Positions 1-8,831 of a stretch of DNA of 64,000 nucleotides are shown here, piece after piece. This DNA comes from Planctomycetales bacterium (lineage in GTDB: Bacteria; Planctomycetota; Planctomycetia; Isosphaerales; Isosphaeraceae): NCBI GenBank assembly GCA_027452145.1, contig DAIDHB010000158.1, forward strand, positions 25,662 to 89,661, read 5' to 3'. Below the pieces are notes generated by a model that was not told the DNA's origin, did no database searches, and was given only the letters and a program-made list of their open reading frames with translations. The stretch's first letter is position 1. Every line of letters starts with the position of its first letter. A program made the position numbers and the translations under genes.

Positions 1-64
1 TCGGCCGCGACGACTCGGGGCCAGTCCTCGTGCCGTCGGGATTTTCCGGGGCGAGTGGACTGTG

Positions 65-1141
65 TCACTGCCGCCGCGCGGGCGGCTTTACGAGGTGCTC
101 CAGCAGGGTTGCATTGTTCGATTTCTTCTCCCGATCGGCGGCGACCCAGTTCCACCAGAGCGCGTCGCCGACGATCGCCACGTCGCCACGCCCGGCGCGG
201 GCGATGGCGGCCAGGCCCTGGTCGGGATGACCGGGGACCGACGCGAGGATCTTCGCCTTCCGCCGGTCGATCACCTCGACGGGCGAAAACCGCTGGAAGA
301 ACAGCGACTGGACCCGCGCGGTCAGCGGATCGCGGACGATCTGACGCGGGCCGACCTGGACCGGGCCCGTCAGGCGAGGATTGACGTTCAACATGCGAAG
401 ACCCACGGGCACGAGCAGCCTGTTCGCACTGTCGACGGTTCCGAGGTAGGCGGCGTTGGCGAACACGATGACCCGGCCCCCGCGGTCCACGAAGGCTTGC
501 AGGAGCTTGACGTCCGGGTCCGCCAGAGCGAGAAGGCCGCTCATGCCGAGGAGCACGACGTCGAGCTTCTCGACGTCGACTCGGCCCAGGACGGCCTGGC
601 GGGGCTGGACGTCGAGATACTGCACGTCGAGCCCGGCGTCGTCGACGAGCTTCAGCCAGCGGTCGAAGGCGGTCGCGTCGCTGGTGGAAGTACTCGTGAA
701 CGGCGTCGAAAACACGAGAAGCCGGGTCAGGCCCGGCATCGGGGGCCGGACGGACGCGGCGACCGGGACGGCGACGCGGCGGCCGCCGACCTCGACATGC
801 AGCTCGCCCGCGAATTCCCCGGCGCTCGCTGTGTTGAGCGATACCCGGAGGACGCAGTAGCCCCGTTCGTCGGCGCCGAGTTTCTGTGTGCCGACCTTGA
901 CGTCACTGACCCGCAGGAATGGCGGCGGCCCGACATTCACCGGTCGGCCCCGGGCGTCGGCCGGATCGATCCAGACCTGCACGCTCCCCTCGACGATCGC
1001 GCCGACGCGGACCGTCCCGAACCGGAGGGCGTCGGGCTGCGCATCACCGGCGGTGGCGCGAGAAGCTGGAAGCGAAATGGCCACAAGGGCAAACATCACG
1101 CGGTGGAACGTACTTCGTTGCGCATGAGGGGCGCGCATCAT
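65..1141 (-). CDS. exported hypothetical protein, DUF1573-like N-terminus
   Basis: 358-aa protein of unknown function. The N-terminus (about residues 1-29) is a signal peptide with a hydrophobic core (VMFALVAISL) ending near ATAG. Residues ~35-130 are beta-rich and resemble DUF1573/MSP-like Ig folds that follow a 'FGTVRVG' start. Residues ~135-355 look like an alpha/beta glutamine-amidotransferase-like fold: LLVFSTPF, then VVLLGMSGL, then GGRVIVFANAAYLG. No catalytic Cys is evident, so an enzymatic role is not supported. I chose the start at 1141 because TAGGAG lies 8 nt upstream; longer starts at 1159 and 1225 lack a ribosome site, and the latter overlaps the kinase gene. It lies 70 nt downstream of the kinase gene on the same strand and may be co-transcribed with it. 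A periplasmic or surface sensor partner is a guess. Confidence 0.75.
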   Translation of the reverse strand: MMRAPHAQRSTFHRVMFALVAISLPASRATAGDAQPDALRFGTVRVGAIVEGSVQVWIDPADARGRPVNVGPPPFLRVSDVKVGTQKLGADERGYCVLRVSLNTASAGEFAGELHVEVGGRRVAVPVAASVRPPMPGLTRLLVFSTPFTSTSTSDATAFDRWLKLVDDAGLDVQYLDVQPRQAVLGRVDVEKLDVVLLGMSGLLALADPDVKLLQAFVDRGGRVIVFANAAYLGTVDSANRLLVPVGLRMLNVNPRLTGPVQVGPRQIVRDPLTARVQSLFFQRFSPVEVIDRRKAKILASVPGHPDQGLAAIARAGRGDVAIVGDALWWNWVAADREKKSNNATLLEHLVKPPARRQ

Positions 1142-1211
1142 CGACGGGCTCCTAGTCATGGAGAACAGGTCAGCAACACGAGGCGTTTTCTGTTCTGAGT
1201 CAGGATGCGAA

Positions 1212-4200
1212 TCAGTCGGGCGCATCGCTCGGCCGAGGCCCGGCGCCCCAGACGCGGACGGAACCGTCCGCGCCCGAGGTGGCCAACCGTCGGCCGTCGG
1301 GGCTCACGGCCAGGCCCAGGCCGTTGCGCTCGTGGGCGGCGATCGAGAGGGTCTGCTGGCCGGATTCGACATCCCAGATCTTGAGCACGCCATCATCGCC
1401 GAGGGTCGCGAGCCGACGGCCGGCGGGGAGGAACGCGAGCCGTTTCACGAAGGCGGCGTGTCCGCGGAGAATCCGGGTCGCCCGACCGGTGCTCGCGTCC
1501 CAGATGTGGACCTCGCCGTGAGTCCGGGAATCCAGGCTCGACGAGGCGACGGATTGACCGTCCGGGCTGAAGTCGACGCTCGCGATGCCGGCGGAGTGCC
1601 CGCGGTAGACCGCCAGCTCCTTGCGGGCGGGCAAGTCCCAGACCGTCACGGTGTTGTCGTAGCAGCCCGAGGCCAGCCTCGAACCGTCGCGACTGAATGC
1701 CAGACAGCCGAAGGGCTGGGGGTGCCCTTCGAGGGTCGCGACGAGCTGTCCGGTGGCTGCTTCCCAGATGCGAATCTTGCCCGCTCGGCCATCGGCCGCG
1801 GCGAGAAGCCGGCCGTTGGGGCTGAAGACGCCGACCAGGCTATTCTCGGACGAATCGAGGGAACGGATCTCGGCGCCCGTCGTCGGATTTCGGAGCAGGA
1901 TCGATCTCCGGGGGTCGAGTGTCGCGAGCATGTCCGATCCGGGTCCGAAGGCCACCCAACCACGGCCGTTCATGTCCCGGTTTTCGATCCGATAGAGCGA
2001 CGTACCTCGTCCGAGGTCCCAGGCCTGGAGGTCTCCCGAGGCGCGGGCCGCCGCGAGGATTCGCCCATCGGGGCTGAACGCGACATCGTAGGGCGGCATC
2101 GACCCGGAGAACGCCGGGTCATGGACCAGCTCGATCGACTCGGGCGCCCGGCCGGTCCGCCAGAGCTTGACCGCCCCGTCATGGAAGCCGACCGATGCCA
2201 CGTAACGGCCGTCGGGGGCGAACGCGGCGTCCCAGACCTCGGATCCATGGCCGCGAAGCTCGAGCAGGAGCGAGCCGGCCGCGACGTCCCAGATCCGGAC
2301 GATCCGGTCCCTCCCGGCCGAGACCAGCCGCTTGCCGTCGCGGCTGAACTCGACCCGGTGGACTTCGCCGCGGTGGCCCACCAACGTCTTGCCGCGCCGG
2401 CCGGTTGCCGCGTCCCAGAGGCCGATCCAGCCGTCGAACGACACCCCGGCGATCAGGCGACCATCGGGGCTGTACGCGACGTCGGCCAGGAGTTCGGACT
2501 CGTCGATCGAACGCTCGAGCTTACCCGTGGCGATGTCGAAGAAGCTCAGCCCCGCGCCCGCCGCGACCATGTGCTTGCCATCCGGGCTCAGATCAAACCT
2601 CGAGCTGATCCGGATGCCGGGCGGGAACGCCGGTTCGCCGACCTTCTTCCTCGCGGAGACATCCCACAGCTCGGCCGAGAGCTGAGCCGGCCGGGCCGAC
2701 GCCTTCGAGGTCCAGCGGGCAAGGTACCGGCGATCGTTGCTAAAGGAGAGCGAGACCTCATCGGTGGGTCGGGCCGGGCTGAAGAGCCGCTGGCGTTCCT
2801 CTCCCGTTGCGACGTCGATGTAAGCTGCCGTTTTGTCATCGTGGAGGGTCACGATCAGGTTGTCGGCCCGAGTCGCGGCGAGCGCGCGGAAAGGCGTGCG
2901 GCCGGCGAGGGTACGGATCAAGTTGCCGGTGCGGACGTCGAGGATCGCGACGTGGTTCGCCGCGGCCTTGCGGGGCGCCAGGTCGACGGCGACCCACGAC
3001 CCGGCCGGGTCGAACGCAACGTGCGAGCCGATGCAGTCCTTCGGGACGTGGGTCCACGCGGGAGCCCGGTTGAGCTCGTCGAGGTAGTACCACTCGAAGC
3101 CGCGCAGGTCGGGGACGGCCGTCGGGGCGGGCCGGGTGGCTTCGAGCAGCTCGCGCGTCCGGACCGGGTTGGCGTCCTGCCACTCGCGCCAGGCGAGGTT
3201 GACGTTGCTGACGTAGGCCTGGCGGGCGGCGCGGTCGCGCTCGTGGTCGGCGAGGTCGCGCTGGCGGTCGGCCTCGATCCGGAGCGCGCGTTCGGCCCGG
3301 GCGCGGTCGGCCTGCTGGCGGGCGTAGATGAGGGTGAAGATCCCGGCGCCGACGATCGAGAGGGCGAGGACGGCGGCCAATCCCGCGAGGGCCGGCCGCC
3401 GACGGGACCAGAGCCAGACGCGCCCGGCCGCGCCGACCCGGCGCGCGGCGATCGGCCGGTGCTCGAGCCACGCGCGCAGGTCGTCGGCGAGCGACTGGGC
3501 GGTCGGATAACGCCCGCGCGGGTCCTTGTGCAGGCACTTCAGGCAGATCGTCTCCAGGTCGCGCGGGACGCCAGCATTCGACCGGGTGGGCGGCTCGGGG
3601 GCCTGCTCCCGGACGGCCTTGAGGGTGTCGAGCACGCTGTCGCCGCCGAAGGGGGCCTTGCCGGCGAGCAGGGCATAAAGGACGCAGCCGAGGCCGTAGA
3701 CGTCGGTCGCGGTGGTGATCGTGCCGCGGCGGCCCTCGGCCTGCTCGGGGCTCATGTAGGCGGGCGTGCCGAGGATGGCGCCCGACTGGGTGATCTCGGC
3801 GTCGTCGGTCAGGCGCTTGGCCAGGCCGAAGTCGGTGACGTGCGGGCGGCCCTCGGCGTCGACCAGGATATTGGCCGGCTTGATGTCGCGGTGGAGGATG
3901 CCGCGGGAGTGCGCGTGGGCGACCGCCTCGGCGGCCTCGGCGACGAGGCGGGCGGCGTCGCGGGGCCGGTCCCGGTATTTCTCGATCGAGGCGTGCAGGC
4001 TGCTCCCCTCGATCAGCTTCATGCTGAAATACCGCCGACCGTCGTGCTCGCCGACCTCATGGACCGGGACGATGCCGGGGTGATCCAGCATCGCGACGGC
4101 CTCGGCCTCGTTCTGGAACCGTCTCAGCTCATCATCGCCGGCCAGGAGGCCCGAGCGGATCACTTTAAGCGCGACGGGACGGTTCAGGGTGACCTGACGG

Positions 4201-4640
4201 GCCCGGAACACGACGCCCATGCCGCCGCGTCCGAGCTCGCCGAGGATCTCGTAGTCCCCCAGATAGTGAATCCGGGCGCCGCGGGCCGGGTCGGCGGCGG
4301 GGCCGAGTCCGTTGACGCGGGCGTCATGGCGGTCGGCGGCGTCGATTGTCGCCTCGAGCGAGCCGGGTCCGACCGTGTCGGACTGGGTGGCCTCGATCGT
4401 CGGCGAATCCGACGGGGCGGCAGTCGTGGCGGCATTCTCCGAATCGACCGCCGTGGGGCCGGGCGCAGGTCCGAGGACCTCGTCGGCCCGATCGTGGGCG
4501 GCCAGCAGGGCCTCGACCCGGCGGCGCAGGTCGGCACGGCCGCCGCAGGCGCCGTCGAGGTAGGCGGAGCGATCGGCGCCGGGCGGCCGGTCCAGGGCCG
4601 CGATAAAGATCGCCTTGGCGTCGCTGCCTGTCCTGTCCAC
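1212..4640 (-). CDS. Serine/threonine protein kinase with C-terminal WD40 repeats
   Basis: 1142-aa transmembrane Hanks-type kinase. Residues ~129-400 hold the kinase: glycine loop GELGRGGMG, ATP-binding lysine in VALKVI, catalytic loop HRDIKPAN, metal-binding DFG, and activation segment GTPAYMSPEQ. A single transmembrane helix lies at ~425-447 (GLAAVLALSIVGAGIFTLIY), followed by a charged, coiled-coil-like stretch. From ~555 to the C-terminus there are many WD40 units (repeated 'FSPDGR', 'VWD', 'IWDA'), forming one or two propellers that probably face outside. Residues 1-120 are a helical leader of the kind common in planctomycete kinases. This architecture is typical of Planctomycetes. The start is a GTG with a purine-rich AGGGGG upstream; no longer in-frame start is available. 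The signal it senses is unknown. Confidence 0.93.
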   Translation of the reverse strand: MDRTGSDAKAIFIAALDRPPGADRSAYLDGACGGRADLRRRVEALLAAHDRADEVLGPAPGPTAVDSENAATTAAPSDSPTIEATQSDTVGPGSLEATIDAADRHDARVNGLGPAADPARGARIHYLGDYEILGELGRGGMGVVFRARQVTLNRPVALKVIRSGLLAGDDELRRFQNEAEAVAMLDHPGIVPVHEVGEHDGRRYFSMKLIEGSSLHASIEKYRDRPRDAARLVAEAAEAVAHAHSRGILHRDIKPANILVDAEGRPHVTDFGLAKRLTDDAEITQSGAILGTPAYMSPEQAEGRRGTITTATDVYGLGCVLYALLAGKAPFGGDSVLDTLKAVREQAPEPPTRSNAGVPRDLETICLKCLHKDPRGRYPTAQSLADDLRAWLEHRPIAARRVGAAGRVWLWSRRRPALAGLAAVLALSIVGAGIFTLIYARQQADRARAERALRIEADRQRDLADHERDRAARQAYVSNVNLAWREWQDANPVRTRELLEATRPAPTAVPDLRGFEWYYLDELNRAPAWTHVPKDCIGSHVAFDPAGSWVAVDLAPRKAAANHVAILDVRTGNLIRTLAGRTPFRALAATRADNLIVTLHDDKTAAYIDVATGEERQRLFSPARPTDEVSLSFSNDRRYLARWTSKASARPAQLSAELWDVSARKKVGEPAFPPGIRISSRFDLSPDGKHMVAAGAGLSFFDIATGKLERSIDESELLADVAYSPDGRLIAGVSFDGWIGLWDAATGRRGKTLVGHRGEVHRVEFSRDGKRLVSAGRDRIVRIWDVAAGSLLLELRGHGSEVWDAAFAPDGRYVASVGFHDGAVKLWRTGRAPESIELVHDPAFSGSMPPYDVAFSPDGRILAAARASGDLQAWDLGRGTSLYRIENRDMNGRGWVAFGPGSDMLATLDPRRSILLRNPTTGAEIRSLDSSENSLVGVFSPNGRLLAAADGRAGKIRIWEAATGQLVATLEGHPQPFGCLAFSRDGSRLASGCYDNTVTVWDLPARKELAVYRGHSAGIASVDFSPDGQSVASSSLDSRTHGEVHIWDASTGRATRILRGHAAFVKRLAFLPAGRRLATLGDDGVLKIWDVESGQQTLSIAAHERNGLGLAVSPDGRRLATSGADGSVRVWGAGPRPSDAPD

Positions 4641-4827
4641 GGTCGCAAGCCCCCTGGATGACCGGTTCTCGATCCCCCTCCGCCTTTACATGCTCCGTTT
4701 TTGCCCGGAGTGCGCCAGGGGTCGCCGATTTTTTTCCGGGGCCGGGGTCCGGAATCCGTCCCGAACGAGGCGAGTGGGAGCCTCATCCGGTCCGGATTCC
4801 GCGGTTTTCGCGGTAGATCCGGAGCCC

Positions 4828-6267
4828 TTAAAACGGGACGCCGCCACCTCCGGCGGGCGCCGCGGCGGGCGGCCGTGCGACAGGCGCCGGCGCGGCGGCA
4901 GGCGGTGCCGATGCGCCCGCGCCCGCACCTCCTCCGCCTCCGGGAGCCCGGCCGGGGAAGATGGTAGGCGCCGGGCCTTCCGGCGCCTTGGGCTTGGCGA
5001 TCGTGATGCTCATGCCGATCTCGTTGGCCGCGTCGTAGGCGAGCACCGCGTTCTTGTGGCGGGTCAGATGCTCGGCCGAGAGCAGCATCACGCGGCGATC
5101 CGTCTTCTCACGCGCCGTGCGGAGGCGCTCGGCGATCGTGCCGAGGTTCGCCGCGACGGGCTCGCCGTCGATCTTGAACGCGCCGCCGGCGTCGACCTCG
5201 ACCAGGATGAAGTCCTTTTCGAGGTCCTCCTTGCTGCGCGATCGGGACTGCTGTACGGCGCTCTGCTGCTGGTCGTTGCTGGGCTTGGGGATCTCGAGCG
5301 TCTTGTACAGGATTGTGGTGGCCGTAACCATGAAGAAGAGCACGAGCTGGAAGGCGACGTCCACCATCGGGGCCAGGTCGAGCTCCTCGACGGTCATCGG
5401 CCCGCCGCGGGAGAAGGTGAACTCGTCCTCCTCGGGGTCGGGGACCGGGGCCCGGTCCTCGTTCCAGTCGCGGGAGGGGACGACCGGCAGGCCCACTTCG
5501 GAGCCCTCGTCGCGGTACGCGCGCGCCTCGCGGGAATAGGGGCTCGCCGCGCCGAGGTTGTCCTCGTCGAGGATCTCGAGGCCGTCGTCGTCGAGGATCT
5601 CGATCTGCTCATCCAGGGCGTCATGCCCGGGTCGGTGCGCGGCGGAGGATCGAGGCCCCTCGTCCTCGTCGTCCTCGTCGTCCCAGGCCCAGGCGGTGGC
5701 CTCGGTGGCAGGGGACAGGTCGTCGTCCTCGTCGTCGTCCTCGACGATGGCATCCAGGGGAGGCGACGGCGGCTCGTCCTTAGCGCCGGCGACCGGGGGC
5801 TGGGGCAGGACGGGGAACGCAACGTCGCCGGGTTCGCCGCCGAGCTCCGTCCAGAGTGGGCTCGGGGGCAGGTCGTCTGTGGCCGTGGCGGCGCCCTGGG
5901 CGTCGCCACGCGAGGCCGGTTCAGGCAGGTCGGCACGGACCTCGAAATCGCTGCTGGGCGGGCGAGAGACCGGCGCGGCCGGTCGGGGGTTGGAGATGCG
6001 CTCGGGGCCGGCGGCCTTCGGGGCGGGCGGGACCTTCGCCGGCGAGGCGGGGGCCGCTTTCGCCGGCATCGCGGCGGGGCTCGCCTTCGCCGGCGGGGCG
6101 GACAGCTCGGGCATGTCGCCCAGTCGGGTCCAGGCGGTGGTGCCCGCGGGGCGGACGAGGTCGTCGTCGCGCAACGTGCCGGCGGCCATCGCGGCCCGGA
6201 CGGCCTCCGTGGTCTGTTCTCGCTCCAGCTCGAGGCTTTCCGCGTGGAAGATGTCCCAGATCGCCAA
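4828..6267 (-). CDS. ExbD/TolR-type biopolymer transport protein with long N-terminal extension
   Basis: 479 aa, against about 140 aa for a normal ExbD. The N-terminus (MAIWDIFHAESLELE..., with LVRPAGTTAWTRLGDMPEL) resembles a GYF_2/DUF4339-type module. Residues ~55-290 are a low-complexity Pro/Ala/Asp/Glu-rich segment, including Asp/Glu runs (EDDDEDDD). The ExbD domain starts at ~300: ELDLAPMVDVAFQLVLFFMV holds the membrane helix with the proton-carrying Asp, followed by a periplasmic alpha/beta domain and a Pro/Ala/Gly-rich tail. It is third in a same-strand ExbB-ExbD-ExbD cluster, 132 nt after the shorter ExbD. In the known family, ExbB/ExbD energises outer-membrane transport or similar work from the proton gradient. 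The cytoplasmic extension presumably adds a regulatory or docking function. Confidence 0.88.
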   Translation of the reverse strand: MAIWDIFHAESLELEREQTTEAVRAAMAAGTLRDDDLVRPAGTTAWTRLGDMPELSAPPAKASPAAMPAKAAPASPAKVPPAPKAAGPERISNPRPAAPVSRPPSSDFEVRADLPEPASRGDAQGAATATDDLPPSPLWTELGGEPGDVAFPVLPQPPVAGAKDEPPSPPLDAIVEDDDEDDDLSPATEATAWAWDDEDDEDEGPRSSAAHRPGHDALDEQIEILDDDGLEILDEDNLGAASPYSREARAYRDEGSEVGLPVVPSRDWNEDRAPVPDPEEDEFTFSRGGPMTVEELDLAPMVDVAFQLVLFFMVTATTILYKTLEIPKPSNDQQQSAVQQSRSRSKEDLEKDFILVEVDAGGAFKIDGEPVAANLGTIAERLRTAREKTDRRVMLLSAEHLTRHKNAVLAYDAANEIGMSITIAKPKAPEGPAPTIFPGRAPGGGGGAGAGASAPPAAAPAPVARPPAAAPAGGGGVPF

Positions 6268-6399
6268 CGGTCCTTCCCCCTCCGCTCTGCCCTGTTGCGG
6301 TCGCTGACGCGGCCGCGACGGCCGCCTCGATCGGTTCAGTCCGGTTCGGTTCGGTTGGAGGCCGGTCCTCGGCCCATCCGGATGTCCCGGATCCCGCCG

Positions 6400-6837
6400 T
6401 CACGGATTGCCCTTCGCCTCCTGGACGCCGACATGCACCGTGATCCCCTCGACCTGGGCGACGGCGCCGGCCACCTTCAGAACCTCGCCGTGCGGCACCT
6501 CGCCGTCGGCCTGGAGGATCACCTTGGTGTGGCCCTCCTTCATGTTGTCGGCCACGTACTTGCGGACCTGTTCCAGCGACCCCTCGGGGCCCTCGCCGTG
6601 GCCGAGCAGCACTCGGACCTCGCCCCCCGGCGTGGCCGACGGGATGAGGGTCAAGAAGGTGGCGCTGGACTCCTCGATGCCCACGCCATGCCGGGCCCGC
6701 GGCACGTCGACCTTCTCTCCGCCGCTCATCTGCACGGTGAAGAGCATGAACGTCATGAGCTGGAAGACCACGTCGACCATGGGCGTCATGTCGATGTGCT
6801 CGTCGCGATCGTGATCCGTGTCGCGGCGTAGGAGCAT
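6400..6837 (-). CDS. ExbD/TolR-family proton-channel protein
   Basis: 145-aa protein of normal ExbD length. The N-terminal membrane helix contains the conserved motif HIDMTPMVDVVFQLMTFMLF, with the functional Asp in MVDVVF. A periplasmic domain follows, with the usual VILQADGEVPHGEV strand-turn. It works with the ExbB protein encoded 40 nt upstream on the same strand and probably with the larger ExbD downstream, as a stator-like heteromer in the inner membrane. GGAGG lies about 12 nt before the ATG. Two different ExbD subunits per ExbB are common in Planctomycetes and in gliding or TonB-rich bacteria. The partner that uses the energy is not in this window. Confidence 0.92.
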   Translation of the reverse strand: MLLRRDTDHDRDEHIDMTPMVDVVFQLMTFMLFTVQMSGGEKVDVPRARHGVGIEESSATFLTLIPSATPGGEVRVLLGHGEGPEGSLEQVRKYVADNMKEGHTKVILQADGEVPHGEVLKVAGAVAQVEGITVHVGVQEAKGNP

Positions 6838-6877
6838 GGCGCGGCTCTGCCTCCGGTTCGATCGGCCTGGATTCGAA

Positions 6878-7501
6878 TCAGCTCTCGATCACGTCCAGGA
6901 CTTCCTGGAGCTGCCGCTCGGTCCGGTCGCGGAGCCGGCGGAGCCGGGCGTGGACGTCGTTGCCGATGAGCATCATCGGGTTGGCGATCAGAAGGCCGGC
7001 GCCGGTGGCCCACAGCGCGAGGCTGATGTCCTGGGCCAGGGCCCGGGGATTGACCTGCTCCGAGCCGCCGATGCGGCCGAAGGCGCCGATCATACTGGCG
7101 ACCGTGCCGAGCAGCCCCAGAAGCGGGCCCATGCGGACGATCGTCGAGACCGAGCCCAGGCGGTTCTCCATCCCGGCGACGACCTCGCTGTGGAATTCGG
7201 TGACCACGAGCTGCCGGATCTTGGAGAGCCCCCGGTCCCGATTCTTCAGGGCGACGGCGATAAGCTGCGCCAGCGCGGTATGCCAGAAGGTGGGCGTCTG
7301 GCAGAGGTTGATCGCCTTGTCGTACTGGCGGGCCTTGCACAGCTCGCGGACCTGGCCGACCAGCTCGTCGGGGTCCTTCATCGTTTTCTTGCCGAGGCTC
7401 CGATAGAGCAGGATGCCGTTGTAGGCGCCCCAGACCGCCAGGAGGGCCAGCGCGCCGTAGATGACATACCCGAAAGAGTCGATGACTTTCGTGACATTCA
7501 T
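6878..7501 (-). CDS. MotA/TolQ/ExbB proton channel family protein
   Basis: 207 aa, three predicted membrane helices: ~10-30 (FGYVIYGALALLAVWGAY), ~120-145 (MGPLLGLLGTVASMIGAF, the signature of the family) and ~160-185 (ISLALWATGAGLLIANPMML). A cytoplasmic loop joins helices 1 and 2 (CKARQYDKAINLC...). The ATG at 7501 gives the expected short N-terminus; upstream in-frame sequence runs antisense to the neighbouring response-regulator gene and is not coding. First gene of the ExbB-ExbD-ExbD operon; it diverges from the response-regulator/HATPase gene across a 333-nt gap. Confidence 0.93.
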   Translation of the reverse strand: MNVTKVIDSFGYVIYGALALLAVWGAYNGILLYRSLGKKTMKDPDELVGQVRELCKARQYDKAINLCQTPTFWHTALAQLIAVALKNRDRGLSKIRQLVVTEFHSEVVAGMENRLGSVSTIVRMGPLLGLLGTVASMIGAFGRIGGSEQVNPRALAQDISLALWATGAGLLIANPMMLIGNDVHARLRRLRDRTERQLQEVLDVIES

Positions 7502-7834
7502 GGTTCGCGTCTTGCAGGGCAGGGATCGAGGAACCCCGGCGGATGGGCCCGAGCGGCGGGCCCGGGCGGTCACGAGGGGCGGAGTGGTCCGTTCGTCTGG
7601 ATAGCGACGCTTCATTCTGCCCTGTCGGCGTGGCGGGTCGCAAGGGGAGGGTGGCCCCGAGACATCACGACGGTCGGGGCGTTTCGCCGGCCCGTCGGGG
7701 GATACCGGACGGGCCGCCGCTTGCAAAGCCTTGCCACGCCAGGCTCGGCGCGAGAGAATAAGCCTGAGACACTCCTGGACTGTCCGGGTACAGGAAGCGC
7801 TCAAAACGAACCGTAGTCTCTTCGGGTCTTGCCC
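7502..7834. other. divergent intergenic region without a gene
   Basis: 333 nt between the ExbB gene (minus) and the response-regulator gene (plus). It must hold promoters for both. I see only weak candidates, such as a TTGCCA near 7732 with an AT-richer GAGAATAAG about 20 nt further on. There is no convincing ORF or RNA gene. Confidence 0.4.
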
Positions 7835-8683
7835 ATGCCGCGCACCGTTCTGGTGGTCGACGATGAGCGCGACGCCAATGACATCCTGGCCCATCTCGTC
7901 CGCCCCCACGGCTTCGAGCCGATCCAGGTCTTCTCGGGGGCGGAGGCGCTCGAGGAAGTCGCCCGGCGGCATCCCGGCCTGATCCTGCTCGACCTGTCGC
8001 TGCCCGACATCGACGGATTCGATCTGTGCGATCGGCTGAAGCGGGATCGCGAGACGAACCTGATCCCGATCATCATGATCACCGCGCACCACGACGCCAA
8101 GGAGCGGGCGGCCGGCGTGCGGGTCGGGGCCAACGGCTACCTCATCAAGCCCTTCACCCCCGAGCAACTCTATCGGGCGATGGACGAGGCGATCGCCTGG
8201 CACGACGAGCACCGGCAGCACGGCACGACCGGCGAGATCGACTTCGACATCCGCAGCGAGCTGAACTACCTGGCCCAGGCCAGCGACATGCTCGCCGACC
8301 TCTTCGCGCACACGCCGCTGACCGAGCGGCACATCAAGGACCTGAAGCAGGCCGTGATGGAGATGGGCGGCAACGCCATCGAGTGGGGCCACCGCAAGAA
8401 CGCCGACCTGGTGCTGCGGATCACCTACCGCATCAATCCCACCTCGGTGACGCTGATCATCAAGGACCAAGGCCCCGGCTTCGACCCGAGGGACCTGCCG
8501 CACGCCGCCTCCGACGAGGATCCGATCCGCCACCTGGAGGTCCGCAACGAGCTGGGCCTCCGCGAGGGTGGATTCGGCATCATGCTCGCCCGCGGGCTGG
8601 TCGACCGCTTCTGGTACAACGAGAGCGGCAACCAGGTCACCATGGTCAAGCACTTCGAAACGCAGAACCCGGCCGAGTCGTGA
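7835..8683 (+). CDS. Response regulator fused to an anti-sigma-type HATPase domain
   Basis: 282-aa cytoplasmic signalling protein. Residues ~3-120 are a CheY-like receiver: acidic pair DDE at 9-11, phosphoacceptor D53 in LLDLSLPDIDG, conserved T in MITAHH and K in YLIKPF. Residues ~140-278 resemble the HATPase_c_2 (RsbW/SpoIIAB-like) fold: LKQAVMEMGGNAIEW is the N-box and IIKDQGPGFDP the G1 box, followed by a glycine lid (LREGGFGIMLARGLVD). No histidine-phosphoacceptor domain is present, so it is not a classical histidine kinase. By family analogy, phosphorylation of the receiver would control a serine kinase or anti-sigma activity. I chose the ATG at 7835 over a TTG two codons upstream. No STAS partner is adjacent; the STAS gene at 45 kb is a distant candidate only. 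Confidence 0.85.
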   Translation: MPRTVLVVDDERDANDILAHLVRPHGFEPIQVFSGAEALEEVARRHPGLILLDLSLPDIDGFDLCDRLKRDRETNLIPIIMITAHHDAKERAAGVRVGANGYLIKPFTPEQLYRAMDEAIAWHDEHRQHGTTGEIDFDIRSELNYLAQASDMLADLFAHTPLTERHIKDLKQAVMEMGGNAIEWGHRKNADLVLRITYRINPTSVTLIIKDQGPGFDPRDLPHAASDEDPIRHLEVRNELGLREGGFGIMLARGLVDRFWYNESGNQVTMVKHFETQNPAES

Positions 8684-8752
8684 GGCGAGACCTCAAATCC
8701 CGCGCGAAGGCCGGGCCGAGAGCCTGTCTCGGGCGGGCGCTCGGAGGGCAGA

Positions 8753-8804
8753 GGGCGTGCAACGCCCACCGGGCGAGGCCCCGAATCGGTGGGCTCCACC
8801 CACC
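8753..8804. terminator. pair of hairpins between convergent genes
   Basis: Two short inverted repeats lie between the stop codons of the response-regulator gene and nadK. The first has a 6-bp stem (GGGCGT/ACGCCC, loop GCA, 8753-8767). The second has a 6-bp stem (GGTGGG/CCCACC, 5-nt loop, 8788-8804). There is no strong U-tract, so factor-independent termination is uncertain. Confidence 0.4.
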
Positions 8805-8831
8805 CGACAACCGTGGAACCCGCCGGCCGGC

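Noticed and set aside
1158..4661. 1167-codon open frame antisense to the kinase gene
   Set aside because: It is a shadow of GC-rich coding sequence; the minus-strand protein has intact kinase and WD40 motifs and this one has none.
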